From: CAZTWC01 sp964617105 [NCBI: uncultured Myxococcia bacterium]
GTDB lineage: Bacteria > CAZTWC01
Direction: 5' to 3'
DNA: 8,189 nucleotides
Assembly (NCBI GenBank): GCA_964617105.1
Contig: CAZTWC010000160.1
Span: forward strand, 1-8,189
A program made the position numbers and the translations under genes. The stretch's first letter is position 1, and every line of letters begins with the position of its first letter. Under the pieces are notes generated by a model, which saw nothing but the letters and a program-made list of their open reading frames with translations, was not told where the DNA came from and made no database searches. Below, piece by piece: positions 1-6,258 of this stretch.

Positions 1-113
1 GACAGGAGCAGATCATCAATAAGTTGTTCTATCTCCTGGTTCACCACCTCCACCTCATGGCAAGAGCTGGTTAACATTTTAGATGGATAGAGAACAATGT
101 TTCGAGTTGACAT
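1..113 (-). CDS. def: Peptide deformylase, N-terminal fragment (cut by window edge)
   Basis: I read 37 codons from an ATG at 113 to the left edge. The peptide begins MSTRNIVLYPSKML, continues into HEVEVVNQEIEQLIDDLL, and is still open. This fits the start of peptide deformylases, which typically read I-x-x-YP-(D)-x-x-L, then a VE motif and a D/E-rich helix ending in L-(I/V)-D-D-(M/L). The family removes the formyl group from the initiator methionine of new proteins in the cytoplasm using a metal centre. The diagnostic motifs (GxGLAAxQ, EGCLS, HExDH) lie outside the window, so the call rests on the N-terminus only. A GAAAGG Shine-Dalgarno sits 7 nt before the ATG. The gene is divergent from the POT transporter and has its own promoter at 155-184. 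Ser-Lys replaces the usual Asp after YP. Confidence 0.72.
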   Translation of the reverse strand, partial: MSTRNIVLYPSKMLTSSCHEVEVVNQEIEQLIDDLLL

Positions 114-154
114 TTTTCACCCTTTCACCCAAGATGGCCCAATTTTATTTTTAA

Positions 155-184
155 ATTCTAAACCCTAATCACTGATTCTGTCAA
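155..184 (-). promoter_or_regulatory. Sigma70-type promoter for the deformylase gene
   Basis: On the minus strand a perfect -35 TTGACA (179-184) is followed after 18 nt by TAGAAT (155-160), a 5/6 match to the -10 consensus. Transcription would start near 148, about 35 nt before the ATG at 113. An 11-bp palindrome, AACCATTGGTT (183-193), touches the -35 box and could be an operator, but nothing else supports that. Confidence 0.55.
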
Positions 185-248
185 CCATTGGTTAACTAGT
201 GTCCACCCACATTTTAATGCCGAGTTGACAAAAATCAAATTTGGCCTG

Positions 249-277
249 GTTGCAGTTTTCTTCTTCTGTGATATACT
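249..277 (+). promoter_or_regulatory. Extended -10 promoter for the POT transporter
   Basis: TATACT at 272-277 is a 5/6 match to the -10 consensus and is preceded by TGA, giving the extended -10 pattern TGnTATACT. The -35 is poor (GTTGCA at 249-254 with 17 nt spacing, or TTGCAG with 16 nt), as is usual for extended -10 promoters. The predicted start near 284 leaves a leader of about 50 nt. A TTGACA at 225-230 is too far upstream to pair with this -10. Confidence 0.45.
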
Positions 278-334
278 TTTGACGTTTTTTAATACAGGTT
301 TTAGGTAGGACTACTAAAGACACGAGGAACAGTT

Positions 335-1831
335 ATGGCTAAGACAACAACAACAGTAGCGGGACACCCTAAAGGACTATATATCCTTTTTTGCTCCGAG
401 GCCTGGGAAAGATTTTCTTTTTACGGCATGAGAGCACTTTTGGTTCTCTATCTGGTAAACCAATTGCAATATCAGCGTGGTGAAGCCTTGAGGATATACG
501 CTATATACCTGGGACTGGTGTATTTAACCCCGGTATTAGGCGGTTTTTTAGCCGACAAACTGTTAGGAGCCCGCAAATCTATCATCATTGGCGGCTCCCT
601 GATGGCCCTTGGACATTTAGCCATGGCTTTTCAGCCTCTCCTCTTTATGGGTATGGGCTTGATAATCGCTGGTAACGGCTTTTTCAAACCCAATATATCC
701 ACTCTGGTGGGCAGCCTTTATGCTGAAAATGATCCACGCCGGGACGGAGGATTTACCATTTTTTATATGGGGATCAATCTGGGCGCCTTTTTCTCTCCTC
801 TGGTCTGTGGTATGTTGGGCGAGAAAATCGGTTGGCACTATGGATTTTCCGCTGCCACCGTGGGGATGATAGTCGGGCTGTGTATATTTGTCTGGGGCCA
901 AAAATTTTTGGGACGGGCTGGCTTTCCCCCTGGAGTCGAGGTAAACGAGGATACTCGTCTAACCTCCAAAGATTGGCGGGATATCGGCGCCTTTATTCTG
1001 GCTGGAGTAGTGACGGTAGTAATTATTTTGCAGGCCTGGAAATTAGTGGGCCCAATGTGGGATTCCCTGTACTGGGGGCTGAAATTGGCTTTCGGAGTGT
1101 CCGCTATTGCCTTGCCGGCAACCTGGGCCCATATTCGTAACAACAAGCGTGAAGTTGAACCTTTTACCCGCGAGGAGTGGGAACGACTGGCAGTGGTGGT
1201 GATAATTTGTCTGTTTGTAATTTTTTTCTGGATGGGTTTCGAGCAGGCTGGAGGCACCATGAACCTCTTTGCCGACCAACAAACCGATCGTCATATCCCT
1301 CTCCCCTGGGATGCCTCCTGGCAAATGCCGGCCAGTTGGTTCCAGGCTATCAACCCGCTATTTATTATCATGTTTGCTCCTCTGTTCTCCATGTTTTGGT
1401 CTAAAAATGACCGCAGTAAGTGGGGCCTCTCCACTCCAGCCAAGATGGGGGTAGGAATGATAATATTGGGATTGGGTTTCATGGTGATGAATGCTGGTCA
1501 GCAAGTGGCTGACGTTGACGCCCAGGGCAAGGCTGGTATAGGCTGGTTGATAGGAGTTTACTTTCTTCACACCATGGGAGAATTGTGTCTATCTCCAATA
1601 GGATTGTCATTGGTGACCAAACTTTCGCCCCTCCGTACTGTATCCATGATGATGGGGCTGTGGTTTGCCGCCTCCGCCCTGGCCGACTACCTGGCCGGAC
1701 GACTGGAATCAATAGTGCATCACTACCAATTGAATCTGTGGGTATTTCTAATTGGATCATCCATTGGCGCCGGCGTTTTACTGCTGTTGTTGACGCCGTT
1801 GCTTAAGCGCTGGATGCACAACAAAGGCTGA
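335..1831 (+). CDS. POT/PTR-family proton-dependent oligopeptide transporter
   Basis: An inner-membrane major-facilitator carrier that imports di- and tripeptides with protons. The family signatures are all present. Helix 1 carries E22-A-W-E25-R26-F27...Y-G, the ExxERFxxYG motif of proton and substrate-carboxylate binding. GNGFFKPN at 113-120 contains the conserved lysine K118. FYMGINLG at 143-150 followed by the PLVCG-LGE segment is the second PTR2 signature. GELCLSPIGLS from residue 415 contains the conserved C-terminal-half glutamate E416. Hydrophobic segments spread over all 498 residues fit 12-14 helices, and the length is normal for bacterial members (about 450-520). GAGGA at 324-328, 6 nt before the ATG, supports this start. 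The gene is alone on its strand, divergent from the deformylase, and faces the lipoprotein esterase across a repeat block. Substrate preference (Dtp type) cannot be read from sequence. Confidence 0.96.
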   Translation: MAKTTTTVAGHPKGLYILFCSEAWERFSFYGMRALLVLYLVNQLQYQRGEALRIYAIYLGLVYLTPVLGGFLADKLLGARKSIIIGGSLMALGHLAMAFQPLLFMGMGLIIAGNGFFKPNISTLVGSLYAENDPRRDGGFTIFYMGINLGAFFSPLVCGMLGEKIGWHYGFSAATVGMIVGLCIFVWGQKFLGRAGFPPGVEVNEDTRLTSKDWRDIGAFILAGVVTVVIILQAWKLVGPMWDSLYWGLKLAFGVSAIALPATWAHIRNNKREVEPFTREEWERLAVVVIICLFVIFFWMGFEQAGGTMNLFADQQTDRHIPLPWDASWQMPASWFQAINPLFIIMFAPLFSMFWSKNDRSKWGLSTPAKMGVGMIILGLGFMVMNAGQQVADVDAQGKAGIGWLIGVYFLHTMGELCLSPIGLSLVTKLSPLRTVSMMMGLWFAASALADYLAGRLESIVHHYQLNLWVFLIGSSIGAGVLLLLLTPLLKRWMHNKG

Positions 1832-1862
1832 CAACCGCCGATAGCGGCGCATCTGCGGCGTT

Positions 1863-1923
1863 GGACAAAACTATTTTGTCCTCGGCGTATTATCTATACG
1901 CCTGCGGGAAAATAGTTTTGTCC
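1863..1923. repeat. Large imperfect palindrome (hairpin)
   Basis: The left arm 1863-1877 (GGACAAAACTATTTT) pairs perfectly over 15 bp with 1909-1923. Inside it, GGCGTAT (1884-1890) pairs with ATACGCC (1896-1902) around a 5-nt loop, separated from the outer stem by a poorly paired internal loop. The left arm is also part of a small palindrome of its own (GGACAAAA-CTA-TTTTGTCC, 1863-1881). The right arm lies inside the 90-bp repeat, so the second repeat copy (2056-2070) offers an alternative pairing partner. It begins 32 nt after the POT stop codon and may act as a terminator or 3' stabiliser. That role is inferred. Confidence 0.75.
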
Positions 1924-1990
1924 GCCTTGCATCTGCACCACTCTCGACGGTTGTCCGTTATGGTCGATAGCGGCGCATCTGCATCGCTCT
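1901..1990. repeat. 90-bp direct repeat, copy 1
   Basis: Identical base for base to 2048-2137, a 147-bp offset. Beyond position 1990 similarity continues with a 3-bp indel and a few substitutions to about the GATGT at 2010-2014. It begins CCTGCGGGAA and ends GCATCGCTCT. Confidence 0.92.
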
Positions 1991-2047
1991 CGTTGCCCGT
2001 CACGGACCTGATGTTCGCGCATCATCTTGCCGACGGCGCATGTCATC

Positions 2048-2137
2048 CCTGCGGGAAAATAGTTTTGTCCGCCTTGCATCTGCACCACTCTCGACGGTTG
2101 TCCGTTATGGTCGATAGCGGCGCATCTGCATCGCTCT
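2048..2137. repeat. 90-bp direct repeat, copy 2
   Basis: Second exact copy of the unit at 1901-1990. The upstream context differs: copy 1 is preceded by the hairpin loop sequence, copy 2 by CGGCGCATGTCAT. The whole unit was therefore probably duplicated as part of a longer mosaic element. Confidence 0.92.
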
Positions 2138-2227
2138 TGCCCGTCCCGGGTCCTGATGTCAGTCATCTACGGAGACCGATGCGGACACGTAGGAGGTGAT
2201 CCCTTTAGGGACATTGGGCCAAACTGT

Positions 2228-4348
2228 TTAGTCCTCAATCTTCCCAATATCCAGGGGGTTGCCCTGGGCATCCACTGGATAGACGCCCTCTGGTTTCACC
2301 CGATAATTTTTCTCGATATAATCCATGATCTCAAACAGCGCATCCTCATATTTAGGACCTTCCCGCCATTTGCCCCTGGCATTGAGGTAAAAAGAACCCT
2401 TGTTGCACTCCTTTATATAACCTTTACTATCCAAATGAGAGTACTCCTCATTTTTCAACAGGCAGTGACGTTTTTTTTCCTGGGGATGGTACAGGCAGCA
2501 TTTGCCATCTGAAAATACCTGGATCATTTTGGCCATAGTGCCGGCCGCCATCCTGGATGCATTTATTAGTCCGGTGGTTTTCATCCCTTTTATGTCCATA
2601 CCAATGCCGTGCAAAGAATAGAGCACCGGGTAGGTCTTGCGAAGGTTTTCTTTTCGGTAATATCCGGGAGGAATAATCACATAAAAACCAGTAAGGGCCT
2701 CTAAGGATTTACTGTAAATCTCTACGTACTGCTCCAACTCCTGGTCAGGCTCTTTTTCTGTTTTTTTCCAATCGCCATCGGGCCAGTTATAACTGATAAA
2801 ATTGTGAGCAATACTGTAGCGGTACAACAGTTGGGGTATAGTGCCTAAGTGTCCGCCTTCCCCATTGCGTATATCTTCCTGGGATGCATTTGGATTACCA
2901 TACCGCAAGTATGAATAACGCCCTAATTTTCGATAGTCCACTTTGTTGGAAGCGAAAGAAGTATTGGAAAAACCGCCACTGTATTGTGATTTAGCCGGTA
3001 AACTGGTAAAGCGGTCATAGATCTTTATGGGAGCGTTTTTTTGCTTCAACAAACCGATAAAATGGTTGCTTACCAGCATGGTGTTGAAAAAATCGTAGAT
3101 CCCAGCATCTATATAAATAGAAAGATTCCACAATTGTTGTTTGGTCAGTTTCTTTAGATTAGAGTAGGAATCGTTGGTGATGGCATATTCCAGGTTGGGA
3201 GAGATATCGAATCGATAGTTGCCCTCACCGTAATCGCAGGCACCGCCGTGGATATCGCAATCTACCCCGTCCAGCCCGAAATCATCGTAGGGTTCGCCGG
3301 GATCGTATTGATGGTTATCTTCTGTGCCACCTGGATTATCCAGGTAGTGGTAGTTATCGCCAGCCGGGTCGGGATTTTTATTTGCCTGATAACCAGGCTC
3401 CTTTTCATCTGGCAGTCCATCTTTACCTATATCGTTATAGCGTTCCATGGCATTGATCACCAGCGGTTCACCGTAGTCCCGTTTGCCGTTTTGGTTGTAA
3501 TCAACTGCCAAAATGGTTTCAATTGGAAAATGATGTTCCCGGGTTGGATCGAACTTGCCGTTTTGCTCATACCACTCTTCACTTTCCTTTTCGGCTGCTA
3601 TCGACTCCTCTCCATCGCAAAAGGTGATCACCGGATATTTACCATCCGGGTTGTACTCCCGGTTGTAAAAATTGGTAAAAGTCAACGGATTTTTACAGCG
3701 CTGCTTAGAGGGGGTTAAAAGTCGTTCCGCTGGAACTCCCGGAGGAGTGTAAAAATTAAATCGATTATAATAGAAAGAATTGCCCAGGGCGGTACTGATG
3801 TCCTGCATAGCAGAAATTGTGAAGGTACGGTGAAAGGTATCGCCATTGTTGTTAAAGTAAAAATTGTTGAAATCATAGGGCATCTCACCAGGCTCCCGTT
3901 TTAAAAGATGAGCGCAATAAACATTTGGATTATTGGCCTGGTTGACTTGATTCAGGTGCTTTAAAATCTGTTTACGAGGGCAAAAACCGCTGAAAATTCG
4001 GTTGGAGAAATAGTGATGAAGAAAAGTGAGGTTGTGGTACCCACCCATGCCGTAAATTAAATCGAATTTTGTGGGATTCTTCAAGGCTATCATCAACGAG
4101 GAGGTAGCGCCCATGGATATTCCTCCTACCCCCCGGAATATAAATTTTCGAGTATACTTTTTGCTGTCTTGAGTATTTCCCTGCGCCGGGGTTTCCAACT
4201 CATCTTCTTTATCACCATCCTTATCCCCACCCCCGTCTTTTTGGCTCTCTTCATCTTGGGTATGGTCGCCACTGCTGCTGCAGAAGACCAGCAGAGTGCT
4301 TAACAAAAGCATAGATGTTAAAATCATCAACAATTTATATTTTTTCAC
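2228..4348 (-). CDS. Secreted lipoprotein, alpha/beta-hydrolase esterase with permuted domain order
   Basis: A 706-residue exported protein. I chose the GTG at 4348 because AAGGA lies 7 nt upstream and the protein then opens as a typical lipoprotein signal (MKKYKLLMIL). An ATG at 4369 would add seven residues and overlap the preceding gene. The lipidated Cys would be C23, but the lipobox is LLVFC with an unusual Phe at -1. An acidic low-complexity linker follows (24-65). The nucleophile elbow G-I-S78-M-G-A comes at once, then a long region with calcium-loop-like repeats (about 283-375: DYNQNGKRDYGE, then a DDFGLDG segment), a likely catalytic Asp419 in YIDAGIYDFF, and GGH500. Only then come PPGY (560-563) and YPVLYSLHG (573-581), and the protein ends after DYIEKNYRVKP. 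In ordinary putative esterases (esterase D/Fes type) PPGY/LHG precedes the elbow. Ten further cysteines suit an exported protein. Substrate unknown. It starts 4 nt after cheB. Confidence 0.8.
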   Translation of the reverse strand: MKKYKLLMILTSMLLLSTLLVFCSSSGDHTQDEESQKDGGGDKDGDKEDELETPAQGNTQDSKKYTRKFIFRGVGGISMGATSSLMIALKNPTKFDLIYGMGGYHNLTFLHHYFSNRIFSGFCPRKQILKHLNQVNQANNPNVYCAHLLKREPGEMPYDFNNFYFNNNGDTFHRTFTISAMQDISTALGNSFYYNRFNFYTPPGVPAERLLTPSKQRCKNPLTFTNFYNREYNPDGKYPVITFCDGEESIAAEKESEEWYEQNGKFDPTREHHFPIETILAVDYNQNGKRDYGEPLVINAMERYNDIGKDGLPDEKEPGYQANKNPDPAGDNYHYLDNPGGTEDNHQYDPGEPYDDFGLDGVDCDIHGGACDYGEGNYRFDISPNLEYAITNDSYSNLKKLTKQQLWNLSIYIDAGIYDFFNTMLVSNHFIGLLKQKNAPIKIYDRFTSLPAKSQYSGGFSNTSFASNKVDYRKLGRYSYLRYGNPNASQEDIRNGEGGHLGTIPQLLYRYSIAHNFISYNWPDGDWKKTEKEPDQELEQYVEIYSKSLEALTGFYVIIPPGYYRKENLRKTYPVLYSLHGIGMDIKGMKTTGLINASRMAAGTMAKMIQVFSDGKCCLYHPQEKKRHCLLKNEEYSHLDSKGYIKECNKGSFYLNARGKWREGPKYEDALFEIMDYIEKNYRVKPEGVYPVDAQGNPLDIGKIED

Positions 4349-4352
4349 GGTG

Positions 4353-4967
4353 TTATCCTTTCGAATCAATCTCCAGGGGCTTTGGGAGACTTTTCAGCAA
4401 TAGGCCGATCTTTTTTAGTTTTAAAATATGGTCAATCTTGGTGGCGGCAATAGCAGATATGGGCATACAGGACGATTCTGCTTCCTCAGGATCCTGGACT
4501 ATGGTCAGACCGCCCATATCATGGATAATCTTCATCCCCTGGGCGCCATCGTGGTTGGCGCCAGTGAGAATAATACCCACCAAAGATGGTCCGTAGGCTC
4601 TAGCAGCACTTTCAAAGAGGACATCGACAGAGGGTCGGGAGTAACTTACCATAGGGTCTATGGAGAGAGAAAAACTGCCATCTCTTTCGATGAGCAAATG
4701 ATAGTTGGGCGGGGCAAAGTAAATGTGGCCGGCTAAAAGTTGCTCCTTCTCATCCGCTTCCTTTACCCTGGGGTCCAGGAGTTCATTAAAGTATTCAAAC
4801 AGGAATCCATTCTCCTGGTAATGAATATGTTGGACCACTACTATGGGGAGGTGATAGTCTGCGGATAATTGGGAAAAGATAATTGGCAGGGCTTTTATTC
4901 CTCCCAGGGAAACACCAATTACGATGCAACCATATTTTTGTGGGGATAATGAGGATTTAACCATCAT
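4353..4967 (-). CDS. Stand-alone CheB-type protein-glutamate methylesterase
   Basis: A cytoplasmic 204-residue enzyme matching only the catalytic domain of CheB, which hydrolyses glutamyl methyl esters (and deamidates Gln) on chemoreceptors. The triad is visible: Ser20 in IGVSLGG, His47 in VVVQHIH and Asp140 in LTGANHDGAQGM. Other family marks are YFAPPNYHLL (83-92), YSRPSVDVLFESAA (109-122) and the GLTIVQDPEEAESSCMPISAI region (153-173). The N-terminal receiver domain of classical CheB is absent, so activity would not be set by CheA phosphorylation in the usual way. No receptor, CheR or CheA gene lies in the window, so a chemotaxis role is not proven. Start: GGAG (4971-4974) is 3 nt from the first ATG and 6 nt from the second (4964), so the second may be the true start. 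It is followed after 4 nt by the lipoprotein esterase, suggesting co-translation. Confidence 0.9.
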   Translation of the reverse strand: MMVKSSLSPQKYGCIVIGVSLGGIKALPIIFSQLSADYHLPIVVVQHIHYQENGFLFEYFNELLDPRVKEADEKEQLLAGHIYFAPPNYHLLIERDGSFSLSIDPMVSYSRPSVDVLFESAARAYGPSLVGIILTGANHDGAQGMKIIHDMGGLTIVQDPEEAESSCMPISAIAATKIDHILKLKKIGLLLKSLPKPLEIDSKG

Positions 4968-5031
4968 TTGCTCCGAAAATCACTTTAACTAGATGATATA
5001 ATATTACCATAGAAATAAAAGGCTGGGATAA

Positions 5032-6249
5032 TTAACTTTTTCTAGTCAAAGTGAACAGGCTAATTTCCGAGGGGGCAGCCAGCCGCAGGGGCGGTCCCCA
5101 ATAACCAGTGCCTCGGTTGACATAAACCGGCATCCCCTGGAATTGGTATAAGCCGGCTAAAAAACCTTGTTGTATTTTCACCAACAGGTGCCAGGGAAAA
5201 AATTGGCCACCATGGGTGTGGCCGCAGAGGAGCAAGTTGGCGCCGGCCTGGCGGGCGGCCCTGCAACTCCGGGGTTGGTGAGCCAGCATTATTTTTACAT
5301 CTGAAGGGCGGGAACCAGCCAGGGCTGCTTGTGGATCAGAGCGTTGGGATGGTATAAACCGCCCGGCATTATAATCGGTGACTCCCGCTATTACAATACG
5401 GGCGCCTTTCCTGGTTATTACCCGGTGTCGATTGAGCAGTACAGTAAAGCCCAATGAAGTTGCTGCCCTGGACCAGGATTCGGCATCCCAGTAATATTCG
5501 TGATTGCCGGTGATCCAAAAACAGCCATCCAAAGTTTTAATACGCTGCAATGAACGCAGGTAGGGGAGGGTATATTCAACCTGTCCATCAGCCATGTCAC
5601 CGGTCAATACCAAAATGTCTGCTGCCAGAGTGTTAACCGTTTCCACTACTTGCTCGACAAAATTGCCTTTAAGGGTAGGCCCAATATGCAGATCTGATAT
5701 CTGGGCAATGGTAAAGCCTTCAAATTGCTTGGGAAGATTATCCAGAGTCAGTTTTACTCGCCTTACCCGCGGAGAGCGATGAGCTTCGGCAAAACCGACT
5801 CCGTTAAGGCATGCGGAGATTATCGGAGGACCAAAAGATGCACTGTAGTTTAAGAATTGCCGGCGGGAAGGGTTGAAGAAGTTTTTCCCTTGCGTGCTAC
5901 CAGTTTTGACATTTTTAGGTTTTAGTAATCTTTTTAAGTATACTGGGCAAGTTCGGAGTAACCGTGCCAGATCTATCAATAGATAGATAAAAAATAGTAA
6001 CAGCAAAAATCCCATTATGGTGTAGGAGAAAAACAATAGAGTTTGGATCCAGCCAGGAACTGGCCCCGATCGCCAAAGACGATATAAAAGGAAACCGCAA
6101 ATCTCCAGTAGAAAAATTGCAGTCAGGCCCACCCATCCCCGGCGTTTATTTTGGGGAGTGATAGAGGCAACCGTCAGCATTCTCCGGCCCAGGTAGAGAT
6201 GTACCAGACAGAATATTGTTATGATCATGCTGAAAAAGAGATATTTCAT
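5032..6249 (-). CDS. Membrane-anchored metallophosphoesterase (YkuE/YaeI-like)
   Basis: A calcineurin-like phosphoesterase of 405 residues. The metal-binding motifs occur in standard order: D186-L-H188-I-G, G-D218-M-A-D-G, G-N249-H250-E-Y-Y, H324 in LAHQP, and G-H344-T-H346-G-G-Q. A dinuclear metal centre is therefore intact. Relatives such as B. subtilis YkuE and E. coli YaeI are peripheral or exported enzymes, the latter active on UDP-diacylglucosamine. The substrate here is unknown. The N-terminus has three hydrophobic segments (about 3-20, 40-58, 68-97), then a twin-arginine motif SRRQFL at 128-133 followed by a moderately hydrophobic stretch to about 153, so the catalytic domain is probably moved across the membrane by Tat. 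It starts 9 nt after the lgt stop and has no clear Shine-Dalgarno, which suggests translation coupled to lgt. Confidence 0.93.
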   Translation of the reverse strand: MKYLFFSMIITIFCLVHLYLGRRMLTVASITPQNKRRGWVGLTAIFLLEICGFLLYRLWRSGPVPGWIQTLLFFSYTIMGFLLLLFFIYLLIDLARLLRTCPVYLKRLLKPKNVKTGSTQGKNFFNPSRRQFLNYSASFGPPIISACLNGVGFAEAHRSPRVRRVKLTLDNLPKQFEGFTIAQISDLHIGPTLKGNFVEQVVETVNTLAADILVLTGDMADGQVEYTLPYLRSLQRIKTLDGCFWITGNHEYYWDAESWSRAATSLGFTVLLNRHRVITRKGARIVIAGVTDYNAGRFIPSQRSDPQAALAGSRPSDVKIMLAHQPRSCRAARQAGANLLLCGHTHGGQFFPWHLLVKIQQGFLAGLYQFQGMPVYVNRGTGYWGPPLRLAAPSEISLFTLTRKS

Positions 6250-6258
6250 TGGACTGTA

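Larger units (their letters stand above)
1832..2227. repeat. Non-coding repeat block between convergent genes
   Basis: This 396-nt gap holds mosaic repeats and no credible gene. The octamer GCATCTGC occurs five times (1849, 1929, 1975, 2076, 2122), and the 18-mer ending in it, beginning CGATAGCGGC, occurs three times (1839, 1965, 2112). A 90-bp exact direct repeat lies at 1901-1990 and 2048-2137. Within each unit a weaker 46-nt sub-repeat recurs (GCATCTGC..CTCTCG..TTGYCCGT). Both strands stay open for about 90-110 codons here because the 147-bp period is a multiple of three. The open frames lack ribosome binding sites and just repeat the same peptide, so I do not call them genes. No strong T-tract terminator is visible for either flanking gene. 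The left-hand hairpin could act as one. Confidence 0.8.

Noticed and set aside
104-236. Two copies of CGAGTTGACA (104-113 and 221-230) as operator repeats
   Set aside because: Short, one lies inside the deformylase start, and the flanking bases diverge (TTTTT versus AAAAT). Likely chance.
832-1806. Several overlapping open frames inside the POT gene on both strands
   Set aside because: They are shadows of a clearly identified transporter gene and lack start signals.
1861-2199. Open frames of about 112 codons (plus) and 90 codons (minus) across the repeat block
   Set aside because: They only translate the tandem repeat, whose 147-bp period keeps frames open on both strands. There is no ribosome binding site and no protein family resemblance.
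2191-2203. AGGAGGTGATCC on the plus strand, the exact complement of the 16S rRNA 3' end (GGATCACCTCCT on minus)
   Set aside because: The surrounding sequence shows no 16S similarity, and no start codon follows at usable spacing. Taken as chance, although a 12-nt match is notable.
2200-2211. TCCC-TTTA-GGGA mini-palindrome downstream of the esterase stop as a terminator
   Set aside because: Only 4 bp of stem and no T-tract on the minus strand.
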